A DNA stretch of 54,340 nt from positions 1 through 54,340 of the forward strand of contig CALGPL010000054.1 in the NCBI GenBank assembly GCA_937960595.1, given 5' to 3'. Source of the stretch: an uncultured Anaerolineales bacterium. Lineage in GTDB: Bacteria > Chloroflexota > Anaerolineae > Anaerolineales > Villigracilaceae. Numbering within the stretch: the first letter of the stretch is position 1; the number at the start of each line of letters is the position of its first letter. The notes below the pieces were generated by a model, which made no database searches, was not told where the DNA came from, and worked only from the letters and a program-made list of their open reading frames with translations. The translations under genes were made by a program, and so were the position numbers. This document shows, piece by piece, positions 1-7,678 of the stretch.

Positions 1-16
1 AAAAAAAGGAATCATT

Positions 17-991
17 ATGCCAAGAATCACCATGCGCGAAGCGATTTCCCAGGCGCTCTGGGAAGAAATGGAACGAGACCCATCCGTCTTCATCCTCGGC
101 GAAGAGGTGGGAGTCTGGGGCGGGACGTATGCCGTCACCAAAGGCTTCTACGACCACTTCGGGCCGGAGCGGGTCAAGGATACGCCCATCGCCGAGAACG
201 CCATCCTGGGCGCGGCCATCGGCGCGGCGTTGGTCGGGCTGCGCCCGGTGGCCGAGTTGATGACCATCAACTTCGCTTTCTCGGCCATGGATTATGTCGT
301 CAACCAGGCCCCCAAACTGCGCTACATGTTCGGCGGACAGTTCAAGGTTCCGCTGGTCATCCGCGCCGTCGGCGGGGGCGGGCGTCAACTCGGCGCCACC
401 CACTCGCAGACGCCGGACGCCGTCTTCGCCCACTTCCCCGGCCTCAAGGTCGTCTCGCCCGGCACGCCGGAGGACGCCAAGGGCCTGCTGAAAACGGCCA
501 TCCGCTGCGATGACCCGGTGCTGTTCCTGGAACATGCCACCATGTACCAGGTGCGCGGCGAAGTGCCCGAGGGCGAGTATCTCCTCCCCATCGGTCAATC
601 CAAGGTCCAGCGTCTGGGGCGGGACGTGACGGTGGTCACCTATGCCAAGGGGCTGGAACTCTCGCTCAAGGCCGCCGACGAACTCGCCAAAGAGGGTATC
701 GAAGTCGAAATCGTGGACCTGCGCACGCTGCGCCCGCTCGACATGGCCCCGGTGCTGGAGTCGTTCCAGAAGACCAACCGCGCCGTCATCGTCGAGGAAG
801 GCTGGCGTTCCTACGGGGTCGGGGCGGAGGTCGCCGCCCGCATCTACGAGGAGGCCTTCGACTACGCCGACGCGCCCATTCTGCGCGTTGCCCAGAAGGA
901 AGTCCCGCTGCCCTACAATCGGACGCTCGAACAGGCCGCCCTGCCGCAGGTGCCGGACATCGTGGCGGCGGTCAAGGAGGTGTTGAAGTAA
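17..991 (+). CDS. pdhB: 2-oxo acid (pyruvate) dehydrogenase E1 component, beta subunit
   Basis: This 324-residue protein is the beta chain of the thiamine-diphosphate E1 enzyme, which decarboxylates pyruvate or a related 2-oxo acid and passes the acyl group to E2. The transketolase-like central region is clear: a GEEVG motif near residue 28, a TPIAENA segment near 56, the MTINFAF...DYVVNQAPK stretch around 82-98, then a C-terminal transketolase domain (VVTYAKG, VDLRTLRPLD, VEEGW). Its length is typical of E1-beta. The ATG follows an AAGGAA ribosome site. The stop codon overlaps the start of the E2 gene by one base, so the two are translationally coupled. The alpha subunit is expected just left of the window. 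Substrate choice between pyruvate, acetoin and branched-chain oxo acids cannot be settled from this chain alone; pyruvate is the default guess. Confidence 0.92.
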   Translation: MPRITMREAISQALWEEMERDPSVFILGEEVGVWGGTYAVTKGFYDHFGPERVKDTPIAENAILGAAIGAALVGLRPVAELMTINFAFSAMDYVVNQAPKLRYMFGGQFKVPLVIRAVGGGGRQLGATHSQTPDAVFAHFPGLKVVSPGTPEDAKGLLKTAIRCDDPVLFLEHATMYQVRGEVPEGEYLLPIGQSKVQRLGRDVTVVTYAKGLELSLKAADELAKEGIEVEIVDLRTLRPLDMAPVLESFQKTNRAVIVEEGWRSYGVGAEVAARIYEEAFDYADAPILRVAQKEVPLPYNRTLEQAALPQVPDIVAAVKEVLK

Positions 992-2265
992 TGGCCGAGA
1001 CGATCAACATGCCCAAACTGGGCTTCGACATGGCCGAAGGCACGCTCGTCCGCTGGCTCAAGAAAGAGGGCGAGACGGTGGCTAAGGGCGATGTGCTGGC
1101 CGAAATCGAGACCGACAAGGCCACCGTAGAGGTGGAATCCTCGGCGGCGGGCGTGGTGCGCAAACTGCTGGTGGACGAGGGCGCGGTCGTGCCGGTCAAC
1201 ACGCCGATCGCGATTATCGGCGCGGCGGATGAGAAGATCTCAGTGGGTAGTGAACAGTTATCAGTGAGTAGTGATAGTGAACAGTTGTCAGTCGTCGGCG
1301 AAAAAACTGCGCCGGCGCCGGCCGGTGACGTCCAATCGTCAATCGTCAATCGTCAATCGTCAATCGTCAATCGTCAATCGTCAATCGTTAAGGCTTCGCC
1401 CCTGGCCAAACGCGTCGCCCGCGAGCGCGGCCTCGATCTGAGCCGCGTCCAGGGCACCGGCCCCGGTGGGCGGATTGTGCGGCGGGATATCGAGAGAGTA
1501 ATTAGTGAACAGTTATCAGTGAGCAGTGAGCAGTTGGCGGTCAGCGGTCAGCCGTCCGTCGTTGCTCATCCGCCGTCTGTGGAGGGGGAAGCCATGCCCC
1601 TGACCAAACTCCGCCAGGCGATTGCCCGCCGCATGGCCGAAGCCAAGGCCAGCGTGCCGCACTTCTACGTGACGCACGAATTCAAGATGGACGCTCTGCT
1701 GGCGCTGCGGGCGCAGGTCAACGGCTATTTGGCCGATGAGGAAAAGATTTCGGTCAACGATTTCATCGTCAAGGCGGCGGCGTTGGCGCTGCGCGAATTC
1801 CCCAACCTGAACGCCTCCTTCGCCGGGGACAAGGTCATGCGTCACGGCGCGGTCAACGTGGGCGTGGCGGTGGCGGTGGAGGGCGGCCTGCTGACGGTGG
1901 TCTGCAAGGGGGCGGATGCCAAGCCCCTGCGCCAGATCGCGGCGGAGGTCAAGCGTATGGCCGCCGCGGCGCGGCAGGGCAAAGTCCGGCCCGAAGACAT
2001 CGAAGGCTCGACCTTCTCGATTTCCAACCTGGGCATGTTCGATGTGGAGAACTTTGCCGCCATCATCAACCCGCCCGAGGCGGCGATTCTGGCCGTCGGC
2101 TCGGCGCGACAGGCGCCGGTGGTCGAGGACGGGCAAATCAAGGTCGGCTGGCGGATGAAGGCCACCCTCTCGGTGGATCACCGCGTCAGCGACGGGGCCG
2201 AGGCGGCCCAGTTCATGCAGGCCCTGGCCAAGTACCTCGAAGAGCCGCTCAGGCTGATGGTATAG
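991..2265 (+). CDS. pdhC: Dihydrolipoamide acyltransferase E2 of the 2-oxo acid dehydrogenase complex
   Basis: E2 accepts the acyl group from E1 on a lipoyl arm and transfers it to CoA. Residues 1-77 form a single lipoyl domain with the lipoylated lysine in EIETDKATVEV. Residues about 133-168 form the peripheral-subunit binding domain (SPLAKRVARERG...GTGPGGRIVRRDI). Residues about 195-424 form the catalytic domain ending in DHRVSDG, the usual His/Asp active-site motif. The layout and 424-residue length are standard. The odd part is the linkers. The first holds two copies of SIVNRQS encoded by a heptamer tandem array, plus SEQLSV-type repeats. The second again has SEQLSV repeats. The DNA of both resembles repeats seen between genes elsewhere in the window. 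The gene starts within the E1-beta stop codon. Confidence 0.93.
   Translation: MAETINMPKLGFDMAEGTLVRWLKKEGETVAKGDVLAEIETDKATVEVESSAAGVVRKLLVDEGAVVPVNTPIAIIGAADEKISVGSEQLSVSSDSEQLSVVGEKTAPAPAGDVQSSIVNRQSSIVNRQSSIVKASPLAKRVARERGLDLSRVQGTGPGGRIVRRDIERVISEQLSVSSEQLAVSGQPSVVAHPPSVEGEAMPLTKLRQAIARRMAEAKASVPHFYVTHEFKMDALLALRAQVNGYLADEEKISVNDFIVKAAALALREFPNLNASFAGDKVMRHGAVNVGVAVAVEGGLLTVVCKGADAKPLRQIAAEVKRMAAAARQGKVRPEDIEGSTFSISNLGMFDVENFAAIINPPEAAILAVGSARQAPVVEDGQIKVGWRMKATLSVDHRVSDGAEAAQFMQALAKYLEEPLRLMV
1241..1292 (+). repeat. Short degenerate repeat block in first E2 linker
   Basis: This stretch is built from variants of GTGAACAGTTATCAGTGA, namely CAGTGGGTAGTGAACAGTTA, TCAGTGAGTAGTGATAGTGA and ACAGTTGTCAGT. 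It encodes the SEQLSV-like peptide of the interdomain linker. A related block recurs in the second linker, and related words occur between the ECF S and T genes and after pckA. Confidence 0.7.
1333..1388 (+). repeat. Tandem array of eight CAATCGT heptamers inside the E2 gene
   Basis: Eight perfect head-to-tail copies of the 7-base unit CAATCGT occupy 56 bases of the E2 linker. Because 7 is not a multiple of 3, the array is read through all three phases and encodes the 7-residue repeat SIVNRQS. One or two unit gains would shift the frame, while changes of three units would not. It resembles the short tandem heptamer repeats known in cyanobacteria in style, although not in sequence. Confidence 0.9.
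1503..1556 (+). repeat. Second degenerate AGTGAACAGTTATCAGTGAG repeat block in E2
   Basis: This is a second copy of the repeat family in the linker between the subunit-binding and catalytic domains. It contains AGTGAACAGTTATCAGTGAG followed by CAGTGAGCAGTTGGCGGTCA and degenerating copies. It encodes SEQLSVSSEQLAVSGQPSV, a flexible linker. Confidence 0.65.
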
Positions 2266-2304
2266 TAGGTCGGACTGCCGGTCCGACCTACTTTTACTTT
2301 CCTT

Positions 2305-4062
2305 TTATGCCTGATAAACCACCTTCCCATCAACGATCGTCAGATCAATGGTCAGGTTGACGATGTCCTCCGCCGCGGCGGTGTAGGGATTGTCGTGCCA
2401 GACGATCACGTCGGCGAATTTGCCGGGCTCCAGCGAGCCTTTGACGTTCTCGGCAAAGTCGGCGTAGGCGCCGGCCATGGTGTGGGCGTACATGGCCTCT
2501 TCGATGGTGAACGCTTGTTCGGGGCTGATCGGTTTCCTGGAGACGTAGGATTGGCGGACCAGCGCGGCGCACAACGTAGCCTGGGGCTTCCACCACGGCA
2601 TCGAGGGAGCGTCCGAACTGAGACAGACGGGAATGCCCATATCCAGCCAGGTGCGGGTCGGGATCATGCGTTGGGTGCGTTCCTCTCCCCAGATTCTTTC
2701 GCAAGCATCGGCAAAGGCCCAGATGAGCGTGGGCTGGGTGGAGATGACTACGCCTAAGTCTTTGGTGCGCTGCAATGCCCGGTCTGTGTTGAGGGGGGCG
2801 TGTTCGATGCGATGGCGTGGATCGGGGCGCGGGTTGCGGCTCATGGCTTCTTCAATGGCGTCCAACGCCAAATCCACGGCGGCGTCGCCGGCAGTGTGGA
2901 GGGCCACCTGGTAGCCGGCGTCGTGGAAGGCGCGCACGGCCTCCTTCAAATCCCTCGGCCTCCAGATCGGGATGTTCCAGGCAATGCCGTTGTGCGGCTC
3001 GTTGGTGTAGGAGGCCTCCAGCGCGCCGTCCACCTGCATCTTGGCGCCCGCAAAATGCATGTAACCGTCCTCGTAGCGGATGGCTTCGATGTCGGCAATA
3101 CGGCCGTTCAGTTCCTGGATATATTCCAGTACATTCATCACCTGGCCGCGAATCGACATCTCGCCGCGCCGGGCAACGTTGAAGTAGGCCTGCATACGGT
3201 CCATGTCACGGGCGTACACATCCTGAAAACTGGTCACGCCCATGGATGCAAACACGGGCTGTGGATTCAGGACGGAGTTTTCGTACGCCTGCACATTGAG
3301 CAGATCGGGCGGCCATAAACGGCGGAAAACATCCATCGCCGGGTGATTCATCACCAGGCCGTTCGGCTCGTTGTTGGCTTCGCGCAGAAAGCGGCCATTG
3401 TCGGGATCGGGCGTGCGGGCAGTCACGCCGGCCATTTCGAGCGCCAGGCTGTTGACCACGGCCATGTGTCCGCCTTGGTTGATGACCATCACCGGATGCC
3501 TGGGCGAGATCGGATCGAGATCGTGTTTGGTCGGGTATCGGCCGCCAAAGGTCACCCAGCCCGAACCGATCACCCATTCTCCCTCTGGGGTGACGGCGAT
3601 CCTCTCGGCGAGTTTGGCTTGCATCTCCTCGATGGTGAATACCTTCGGCCAGGACACGTCCACATAGACAGAGCCGAGCAGTCCGCAGGCGCTCAGATGG
3701 CAGTGGGCGTCGATCAGGCCGGGGGTGGCGGTGCGTCCCATCAGGTCAATCACCTGGGTGTTTTCCCCGGCCAGGCTGTAGATGGTCTGGTTGTCGCCCA
3801 CAACGAGGAGGATGCCGTCCTTAACGGCCAGCGCTTGAGCGGTGGTGCGGTTGGCGTCAATCGTGACGATATTGCCGTTGACCAGGACGAGGTCGGCAAA
3901 TTCGCCTGGCGCGAGCGTCGGCGCGAGCCGGGGCGTGAGAGTTGGCATAGGACCGGTAACCAGCCCGCTCCTGCGTTTGCATCTTGCCAGGAGTGCAGCC
4001 CCCGCGCCGATCGCAACGAGTTTGATGAAATCCCGTCTGGAAATATGATGATTGTGAGACAT
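2305..4062 (-). CDS. Tat-exported YtcJ-like amidohydrolase (Amidohydro_3 family)
   Basis: This 585-residue metal-dependent hydrolase belongs to the amidohydrolase superfamily, in the subgroup that includes YtcJ and exported imidazolonepropionase-like enzymes. The N-terminus has a twin-arginine signal (SRRDFIK at 8-14, then a hydrophobic stretch) ending in LLARC, so it may be a lipid-anchored protein exported folded. The first metal-binding motif DAHCHL is near residue 119, HRIEHA lies in the second half, and a catalytic Asp is in CLSSDAPS. The C-terminal beta-strand domain (GKFADVIVWHDNPY...TIVDGKVVY) is typical. The substrate is unknown; relatives act on N-acyl amino acids, cyclic amides or aryl amides. 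The next gene in the same direction, lying upstream, is an esterase lipoprotein, so a shared extracellular hydrolytic role is possible. Confidence 0.85.
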   Translation of the reverse strand: MSHNHHISRRDFIKLVAIGAGAALLARCKRRSGLVTGPMPTLTPRLAPTLAPGEFADLVLVNGNIVTIDANRTTAQALAVKDGILLVVGDNQTIYSLAGENTQVIDLMGRTATPGLIDAHCHLSACGLLGSVYVDVSWPKVFTIEEMQAKLAERIAVTPEGEWVIGSGWVTFGGRYPTKHDLDPISPRHPVMVINQGGHMAVVNSLALEMAGVTARTPDPDNGRFLREANNEPNGLVMNHPAMDVFRRLWPPDLLNVQAYENSVLNPQPVFASMGVTSFQDVYARDMDRMQAYFNVARRGEMSIRGQVMNVLEYIQELNGRIADIEAIRYEDGYMHFAGAKMQVDGALEASYTNEPHNGIAWNIPIWRPRDLKEAVRAFHDAGYQVALHTAGDAAVDLALDAIEEAMSRNPRPDPRHRIEHAPLNTDRALQRTKDLGVVISTQPTLIWAFADACERIWGEERTQRMIPTRTWLDMGIPVCLSSDAPSMPWWKPQATLCAALVRQSYVSRKPISPEQAFTIEEAMYAHTMAGAYADFAENVKGSLEPGKFADVIVWHDNPYTAAAEDIVNLTIDLTIVDGKVVYQA

Positions 4063-4100
4063 TTTTTCTCCTTTTCAAATAAGCAGGAAAAATCATTGGC

Positions 4101-5045
4101 TTACGGCATGGGGTGCGCGATGAAGAACTCCCACATCAATAAGGTGGCGGAGATTTCCATGGTTGGTTGACCCATTCGCAGACTGACGGCCTCGCCGCCG
4201 GGCCAGGCGTGCTTGCCCCCAATAATGGTATACAATTCCACGGCTGCGCCGTCTTGGCATGGGGCATAAACGTCATGAACGATGCTCCCCGAAACCGTTT
4301 GCTGCGCCTGGACGGGGCAGCCATCGGCAGAAACCCAGAAGGCGATTTGGTCGTTCACGGAGATAAATTGGACTCCTCCGGGGGTGGCGCCGCCGTTGTA
4401 GGGATTCGGCTCATCGTCCGTGCCGTGAAAGTGGAGGACCGGCAGCGGGCGCGACGGACGGCAGGCTTGCATATCCTCTTGCGCCTGCGTCGCGCTGACC
4501 GGGGCGATGGCCGCGATCTGGTCGGCCATTTCGCAGCCCAGGCGGTAGGTCAGGATGGCGCCGTTCGAGAAGCCGGTGGCGTAGACGCGGTTGTGGTCAA
4601 TGTTCAGGTAAGTGTCGAGTTCGTCGAGCAAGGCGCGCACGAAACCTACATCGTCTGTATTTTCACGAGCGGCCTCGCCGCAGCAATGACCGCCGTTCCA
4701 CGACCTTTGCCGGCCGTAGGCATTGGGGTAAACAACGATAAACCCGGCCGCGTCGGACTGGGTGTTCAATCCGCTGATGCGAATCATCTCGTAGGCGTCT
4801 AGCGTGATGCCGTGAAAAGCCAGCACGAGGGGCGTGGGATGGGAGGAATCATAGCCTGGCGGGATGTGCAGAACGTAGGAGCGTTCTAACGGGCCGACCG
4901 TCAGGGTGTGTTCTGAATTGCCTACGGGAGGGGAGGCGCTTTCCGTCTCTGGAGAAGAAGGCACCGCGGACGTCGTTCCACAGGCCTGCGCAACAAGGAG
5001 CAGAGTTCCCAAGAAAAGAAAAAAGACACGCAGACTTTTTTCCAT
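4101..5045 (-). CDS. LpqC/PHB-depolymerase-like alpha/beta hydrolase lipoprotein
   Basis: This secreted esterase has 314 residues. The signal peptide ends with a lipobox-like VAQAC (Cys22), so it is probably a lipoprotein. The alpha/beta-hydrolase fold shows the oxyanion-side LVLAFHGI motif, the nucleophile elbow GFSNG near residue 158, a catalytic Asp in HGTDDEPN, and the catalytic His in GGKHAWPGG. This combination is that of the polyhydroxybutyrate depolymerase/feruloyl esterase group (LpqC in mycobacteria). Cysteine pairs, including GGHCCGE, suggest disulfides consistent with export. The true substrate (feruloyl, acetyl-xylan or short PHB oligomer) cannot be decided. The gene lies 38 bases upstream of the amidohydrolase on the same strand. 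Confidence 0.82.
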   Translation of the reverse strand: MEKSLRVFFLFLGTLLLVAQACGTTSAVPSSPETESASPPVGNSEHTLTVGPLERSYVLHIPPGYDSSHPTPLVLAFHGITLDAYEMIRISGLNTQSDAAGFIVVYPNAYGRQRSWNGGHCCGEAARENTDDVGFVRALLDELDTYLNIDHNRVYATGFSNGAILTYRLGCEMADQIAAIAPVSATQAQEDMQACRPSRPLPVLHFHGTDDEPNPYNGGATPGGVQFISVNDQIAFWVSADGCPVQAQQTVSGSIVHDVYAPCQDGAAVELYTIIGGKHAWPGGEAVSLRMGQPTMEISATLLMWEFFIAHPMP

Positions 5046-5092
5046 GGTTTACTCCTGCAATTGCACAAATCTATCCTGGGGCAGCCTCACAA

Positions 5093-5135
5093 AAATCCTA
5101 TGCGGTGCGTTTGCCATTTGCACCGCATAGGATTT
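5093..5135. repeat. Perfect 16-bp inverted repeat hairpin
   Basis: The arms AAATCCTATGCGGTGC and GCACCGCATAGGATTT are perfectly complementary and flank an 11-base loop. On the minus strand the hairpin is followed by a run of five T, so it could end minus-strand transcription. No strong gene lies immediately upstream on that strand, so it could equally be a small palindromic repeat. Confidence 0.6.
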
Positions 5136-5508
5136 GCTTCTCAACTTCCACTTTCAAGCGGATGAAAGCCGGCGGCGCCTCGGGCGGACCGTCGAGCGCC
5201 TGCGGCACTTGCTTGATCACGCCATCCGGCCGCACCAACGTTAATTCGTGATTGAACTGATTCAACCTTTTTGCTACAAAGGTTGCACCGAAGGGAAAAG
5301 CATCGAATTCTGAGGATGTCCAAAATCCTTTTCGTAGAATTCGTGTCCTTCGAAGCTGAAAAACGGCAGCCTGCCGACCGTAGCAAAAGTTTGAATCACC
5401 TCATTGCCAAATCGAGCGAAGGCAAAGAAAAGTCCACGCCGATTCGTGAAATCTGGGGCCGAAAATGGGGTATCATTTTGTAACACGTCTTTGCTTTCGC
5501 CATTTACT
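5136..5508. other. Long intergenic region with possible minus-strand gene remnant
   Basis: No convincing complete gene is visible between the esterase and hemW. On the minus strand a frame from about 5310 down to 5084 reads FPFGATFVAKRLNQFNH, then LTLVRPDGVIKQVPQALDG and IRLKVEVEKQIL before a stop inside the hairpin. The later part has protein-like composition and could be the tail of a decayed gene. All three minus frames stay open over much of 5270-5480, as in dispersed-repeat DNA. I cannot name the source protein. Confidence 0.3.
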
Positions 5509-6711
5509 ATGCCTTTTTCTCTCTATTTTCATATCCCTTTCTGTATCCATCGCTGCGCCTACTGCGACTTCAACACCTATTCCGGGCGGCAGGCGCTCAT
5601 TCCTGCCTACGTAGATGCCCTCTGCCGCGAGATCGAAACAGTCGCCAAAAATTTCCCGGGGACCGAGGTCCACACCCTCTTTTTCGGCGGCGGGACGCCT
5701 TCGTTGCTTGCGCCCCGGCAGTTCGACAGAATCTTTGCCGCCCTGTCTGCCGGTTTCAAAATCCTTCCTCGTGCTGAAATTTCCCTCGAAGCCAACCCCG
5801 GCACGGTGACCCTCGACTCCCTGCGCAGCCTGCGCGCCCTCGGCTTCAACCGCCTCAGTTTTGGCGTCCAATCTTTTCATCCTGACGAACTGCGTCAACT
5901 GGAACGTATCCACGACCCGTTCGACGTGTTCGAGGCGGTGACCTGGGCGCGCCGCGCCGGCTTCGACAACCTGAACCTCGACCTGATCTACGGCCTGCCG
6001 GAACAATCCCTCGACCGGTGGTCTGCTACCCTTCGATGGGCGTTGTCCCTCGCCCCGGAGCATCTCTCGCTCTACGCGCTGACCATCGAGCGGGGTACTC
6101 CCTTCGGGCGTTGGGCGGCGCGTGGCCTTCTCCCGCTGCCGGACCCCGACCTGGCCGCCGAGATGTATGAGCGGGCCGGTCAGGTCCTCGAAGCGAACGG
6201 GTATGTACAATACGAGATTTCTAATTGGGCGCGGCCCGGCTTTGAATGCCGCCACAACCTGCAATACTGGCGCAATTTGCCCTATTTAGGCTTCGGCGCC
6301 GGCGCGCATGGGTGCTTTGGTGGTTTGCGTGTAGCCAATGTCCTGCGCGTTGAAACCTACCTCCGTCGTCTCCAATCTGCGGCTTCCTCGCCCTCGTCTG
6401 CCGTCCGGCGGCCATTCTCCCCGGCGTGCGCCGGTTATCATCGCCTCACGCGGCGCGCAGAGATGCAGGAGACCATGTTCCTCGGCCTGCGTCTGACGCG
6501 CGAGGGGGTCTCGGCGCGGGGTTTTGCCGACCGATTCGGGGTCGAGATGACGGACGTTTTCGGCATCGAGATTGCGGAATTGCTCGGCCTGGGCTTGCTG
6601 GAATGGGCAAATATACAGACTTCCGAAGTCGGCCAGACTTCGGAAGTCTTGCGGCTCACCCAACGCGCCCGTCTGCTTGGCAATCAGGTTTTTATGTATT
6701 TTGTGGAATAG
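5509..6711 (+). CDS. hemW: HemW-like radical SAM protein (heme chaperone, formerly HemN-like)
   Basis: This 400-residue member of the coproporphyrinogen-III-oxidase-like radical SAM family has the cluster motif CIHRCAYCDF near residues 14-23, one residue shorter in the first gap than many radical SAM enzymes and typical of HemN/HemW. FFGGGTPSLL, SLEANPGT and GVQSFHPDELRQLER follow in the expected order. A C-terminal HemN_C winged-helix region carries the RLTREGVSARGF motif. The extra N-terminal cysteine that marks true oxygen-independent HemN is absent, so heme trafficking (HemW) is more likely. The chosen ATG is where family similarity begins; an in-frame upstream extension looks non-homologous. 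No Shine-Dalgarno site is visible. A 13-bp inverted repeat lies within the last codons and encodes QTSEVGQTSEV. Confidence 0.88.
   Translation: MPFSLYFHIPFCIHRCAYCDFNTYSGRQALIPAYVDALCREIETVAKNFPGTEVHTLFFGGGTPSLLAPRQFDRIFAALSAGFKILPRAEISLEANPGTVTLDSLRSLRALGFNRLSFGVQSFHPDELRQLERIHDPFDVFEAVTWARRAGFDNLNLDLIYGLPEQSLDRWSATLRWALSLAPEHLSLYALTIERGTPFGRWAARGLLPLPDPDLAAEMYERAGQVLEANGYVQYEISNWARPGFECRHNLQYWRNLPYLGFGAGAHGCFGGLRVANVLRVETYLRRLQSAASSPSSAVRRPFSPACAGYHRLTRRAEMQETMFLGLRLTREGVSARGFADRFGVEMTDVFGIEIAELLGLGLLEWANIQTSEVGQTSEVLRLTQRARLLGNQVFMYFVE
6617..6649. repeat. Inverted repeat embedded in the hemW coding end
   Basis: The arms AGACTTCCGAAGT and ACTTCGGAAGTCT (13 bp, perfect) flank a 7-base loop inside hemW. 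Similar ACTTCCGG/CCGGAAGT arms form the terminator near 17.6 kb, so this looks like an intergenic-type element incorporated into a coding region. Confidence 0.7.
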
Positions 6712-6716
6712 AAAAT

Positions 6717-6746
6717 GAACCTGGAGAACATTCTCCAGGTTCTATG
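6717..6746. terminator. Hairpin terminator between convergent hemW and SH3 lipoprotein genes
   Basis: Perfect 12-bp arms GAACCTGGAGAA and TTCTCCAGGTTC are separated by a 2-base loop and start a few bases after the hemW stop. The flanking T-runs are modest, so it may serve both converging genes. Confidence 0.7.
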
Positions 6747-6772
6747 TTTTCGGTTCGGAATTTGTCGGTGTT

Positions 6773-7474
6773 TTAGGGACAGGCATAAACGTTGTTCAAG
6801 CCGTCAACGGTGATGTCAACCGTGCTTCCTTCGTTCAGAGTCAATTCTTTGGGGGTCGCTCCCATGACGCTCTGATCGGTGGCGGTATAGGTCCCGGGTG
6901 TGAATGAGGCGCGATTGGCCGGTGCACTCGTCTGCGGCGGCAGGACAATCCCGCCCGGGTTGATGATCATGGGATGAAAAGTGCAGTTGCGGATGTACGC
7001 AGCCAGAGGAGCGGGCGCCGTCATGATGGGCAAGAGGTTGACATCGCCTTGAATCGTTGAGTAGGGCGTTTGGGTCGAAATCCAGCCATAGGCAGAGGGA
7101 TTGCTCGGAATAGATACATAAAGCCAGTGCCCTGGCGCATCTCGACCGACAGCCGTGGCGCTCTGCCCTTGATTCATGGAGGTAATCACGTTGTAGTATG
7201 TCCCCGGCCCGCGGCGGATGTTCAAATTTCCGGTTGCGGCGGTAATCGTGACTGCGTTGCTGGTCGGCGTTGGCGTTGGTTCGGGAAGGGGCGTGGCGGT
7301 TGGCGGAATCGGGGTCGGTTCGATGCTGGTCTCGGCGGGGATGGCCGTTGGGGAGGCGGGAAGCGGCGTGTTGGTGGGAACTGCAGCCGGTTCCCCGAGG
7401 GCGGCCGGCAGATTGCAGGCTGTTAGAATTATGGCCGCCAGGATCAAGGTCAGGGAATTGAGGAAAGATTTCAT
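6773..7474 (-). CDS. SH3b-domain lipoprotein
   Basis: This 233-residue exported protein starts at an ATG preceded by AGGAGA and has a clear lipoprotein signal (LILAAIILTAC). A Pro/Thr-rich stalk of about 50 residues follows (PTNTPLPASPTAIP...PLPEPTPTPT). Next comes a bacterial SH3 domain at about 75-135 with the typical GNLNIRRGPGTYYNVI start and GHWLYVSI core. The C-terminal 80 residues form a small beta-rich domain of unknown type ending in VYACP. SH3b domains usually bind cell-wall or surface ligands, so it is probably a surface-anchored binding protein. It is convergent with hemW and divergent from the KAP-FGE gene. Confidence 0.75.
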   Translation of the reverse strand: MKSFLNSLTLILAAIILTACNLPAALGEPAAVPTNTPLPASPTAIPAETSIEPTPIPPTATPLPEPTPTPTSNAVTITAATGNLNIRRGPGTYYNVITSMNQGQSATAVGRDAPGHWLYVSIPSNPSAYGWISTQTPYSTIQGDVNLLPIMTAPAPLAAYIRNCTFHPMIINPGGIVLPPQTSAPANRASFTPGTYTATDQSVMGATPKELTLNEGSTVDITVDGLNNVYACP

Positions 7475-7678
7475 TTGGGTTCTCCTATATATTTTTCTAA
7501 TTATGATACAAATTGTCATATTAATCAAGTCCAATTTCGCTGCTGGTGTGCCTGCAAAAGTCGTCATTTTGCCGGGCGCCGAGCCGGAGAGCGTGGGCTC
7601 ATCAAGAAAAAAACTGTCGGCTGGAGATTGAATTTGTTATAAAATTAATGAAACTTGGCCAGGCCGTAGGAGGTGGTT

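Noticed and set aside
1333-1388. Assembly error or contamination in the heptamer array
   Set aside because: The array keeps the E2 reading frame with all domains intact on both sides, so it is most simply a real linker repeat.
5509-6711. True oxygen-independent coproporphyrinogen III dehydrogenase (HemN)
   Set aside because: The sequence has the shorter HemW-type N-terminus and lacks the HemN-specific extra cysteine, so HemW was preferred.
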